Origin: Opitutia bacterium UBA4506
GTDB taxonomy: Bacteria; Verrucomicrobiota; Verrucomicrobiia; Opitutales; Puniceicoccaceae
Reading direction: 5' to 3'
Assembly (NCBI GenBank): GCA_002388665.1
Contig: DGMY01000088.1
Location: 1 to 64,000, forward strand
Length of the DNA: 64,000 nt
Every line of letters starts with the position of its first letter. Within the stretch, counting starts at the first letter, position 1. The position numbers and the translations under genes were made by a program. Below the pieces are notes generated by a model. The model had not been told where the DNA came from, ran no database searches, and saw nothing but the letters and a program-made list of their open reading frames with translations. This document shows, in pieces, positions 63,509 through 64,000 of the stretch.

Positions 63509-63596
63509 AAGGCAATAACGTGAACAGATTTTGTTGCCCACGCAAAAAGAATGCGGGATCTATTCGAAAAAAGTGGGAGATCCGGAAAGAGTGTGT

Positions 63597-64000
63597 CTAC
63601 CCGGTGGTGGAGTTGCGGATATATTCCAAAGCCTGGCGTGCGGCCTCGGTTTCGGCGGCCTTTTTTGACGTACCGGTTCCGCGTCCCACGATTGCATCAC
63701 CGATGCGGACTGAAGCCTCAAACGTCCTGTCGTGTGGAGGACCTTCAATCTTCTCGATCGCATATTCGGGAAGTTCTTCGGGGGAACTGGATTGCAGAGA
63801 CTCCTGGAGTGCGCCCTTGGGGTTCTCCTCGACATTCTTAAACGTATCGACATCGAAAGAGCGGGCTTCAAACAGTTTGTTCAGCACACTGCGTGTCGCT
63901 TCGAGCCCCCCATCGAGATAGATCGCGCCGAAAAGTGCTTCGAGAGCATCTTCGAGAGCCGCTTGATTCAGGTGGGTTGAATTCTGGCGAGCGATAGGGC
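63597..64000 (-). CDS. rnc: Ribonuclease III, C-terminal part (cut by window edge)
   Basis: The 3' two-thirds of an RNase III gene are present; the start lies beyond the window. Reading in from the edge, ALEDALEALFGAIYLDGGLE is the end of the nuclease domain with the catalytic-site glutamate. The double-stranded-RNA-binding domain follows (YAIEKIEGPPHDRTFEASVR, VGRGTGTSKKAAETEAARQA). It processes rRNA and other duplex RNAs. Confidence 0.92.
   Translation of the reverse strand, partial: PIARQNSTHLNQAALEDALEALFGAIYLDGGLEATRSVLNKLFEARSFDVDTFKNVEENPKGALQESLQSSSPEELPEYAIEKIEGPPHDRTFEASVRIGDAIVGRGTGTSKKAAETEAARQALEYIRNSTTG

Overview
The window looks like a chromosomal segment of a Gram-negative bacterium of the PVC group, most likely Verrucomicrobiota (Opitutae-like). 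This is inferred from the gene mix: LL-diaminopimelate aminotransferase, L-aspartate oxidase, LptD, a verrucomicrobial-style outer-membrane barrel beside Wza, a four-helix-bundle (23S-IVP family) gene and a RAYT-type transposase. No rRNA or tRNA gene was seen, so the assignment is not proven. GC content is moderate to high, with AT-richer islands among the glycosyltransferase genes.

Region 1 (about 0.6-23.6 kb, almost all minus strand, read right to left) is one exopolysaccharide locus. It begins with a small LuxR-type regulator whose stop overlaps the start of an initiating sugar-phosphate transferase. An outer-membrane barrel, a Wza-type export protein and a Wzc-type tyrosine autokinase follow. 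Then come a flippase, glycosyltransferases, a FkbM methyltransferase, two hexapeptide acetyltransferases, a polymerase/ligase-like membrane protein, a SAM methyltransferase, two GT2 genes (one frameshifted), another GT4 and a VanZ-like protein. Between wza and wzc sits a four-helix-bundle gene flanked by oppositely oriented purine/pyrimidine repeat arrays.

Region 2 (about 23.6-26 kb) holds divergent regulators (LuxR-type and XRE) separated by 870 bp with several palindromes. It is followed by a striking array of about ten 98-bp repeats whose 60-nt core can fold as a perfect cloverleaf.

Region 3 (26-64 kb) is mostly housekeeping and envelope genes: an NCS2 permease; an RND tripartite efflux operon; a trans-sulfuration enzyme followed by a run of metabolic genes (M14-like peptidase, TIGR01777 oxidoreductase, FAD oxidoreductase, EamA transporter, PLD-like protein); nadB and panC; dapL; a dynamin-like GTPase; a sugar-activation operon (manC, ruvX, kdsD, DegT aminotransferase); a compact uvrC; cinA; a RAYT transposase; glgB divergent from lptD; a MacAB-TolC-like operon; and the 3' part of rnc.

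The most unusual content is repeat-based. At least four unrelated repeat families are concentrated in the exopolysaccharide locus and its right flank: 7-9 bp purine-rich arrays, 118-bp BIME-like units bounded by hairpins, 7-bp GGGCAGA-type arrays, and the 98-bp cloverleaf array. The purine-rich family abuts gene starts and also appears inside a glycosyltransferase reading frame as two opposed in-frame inserts.
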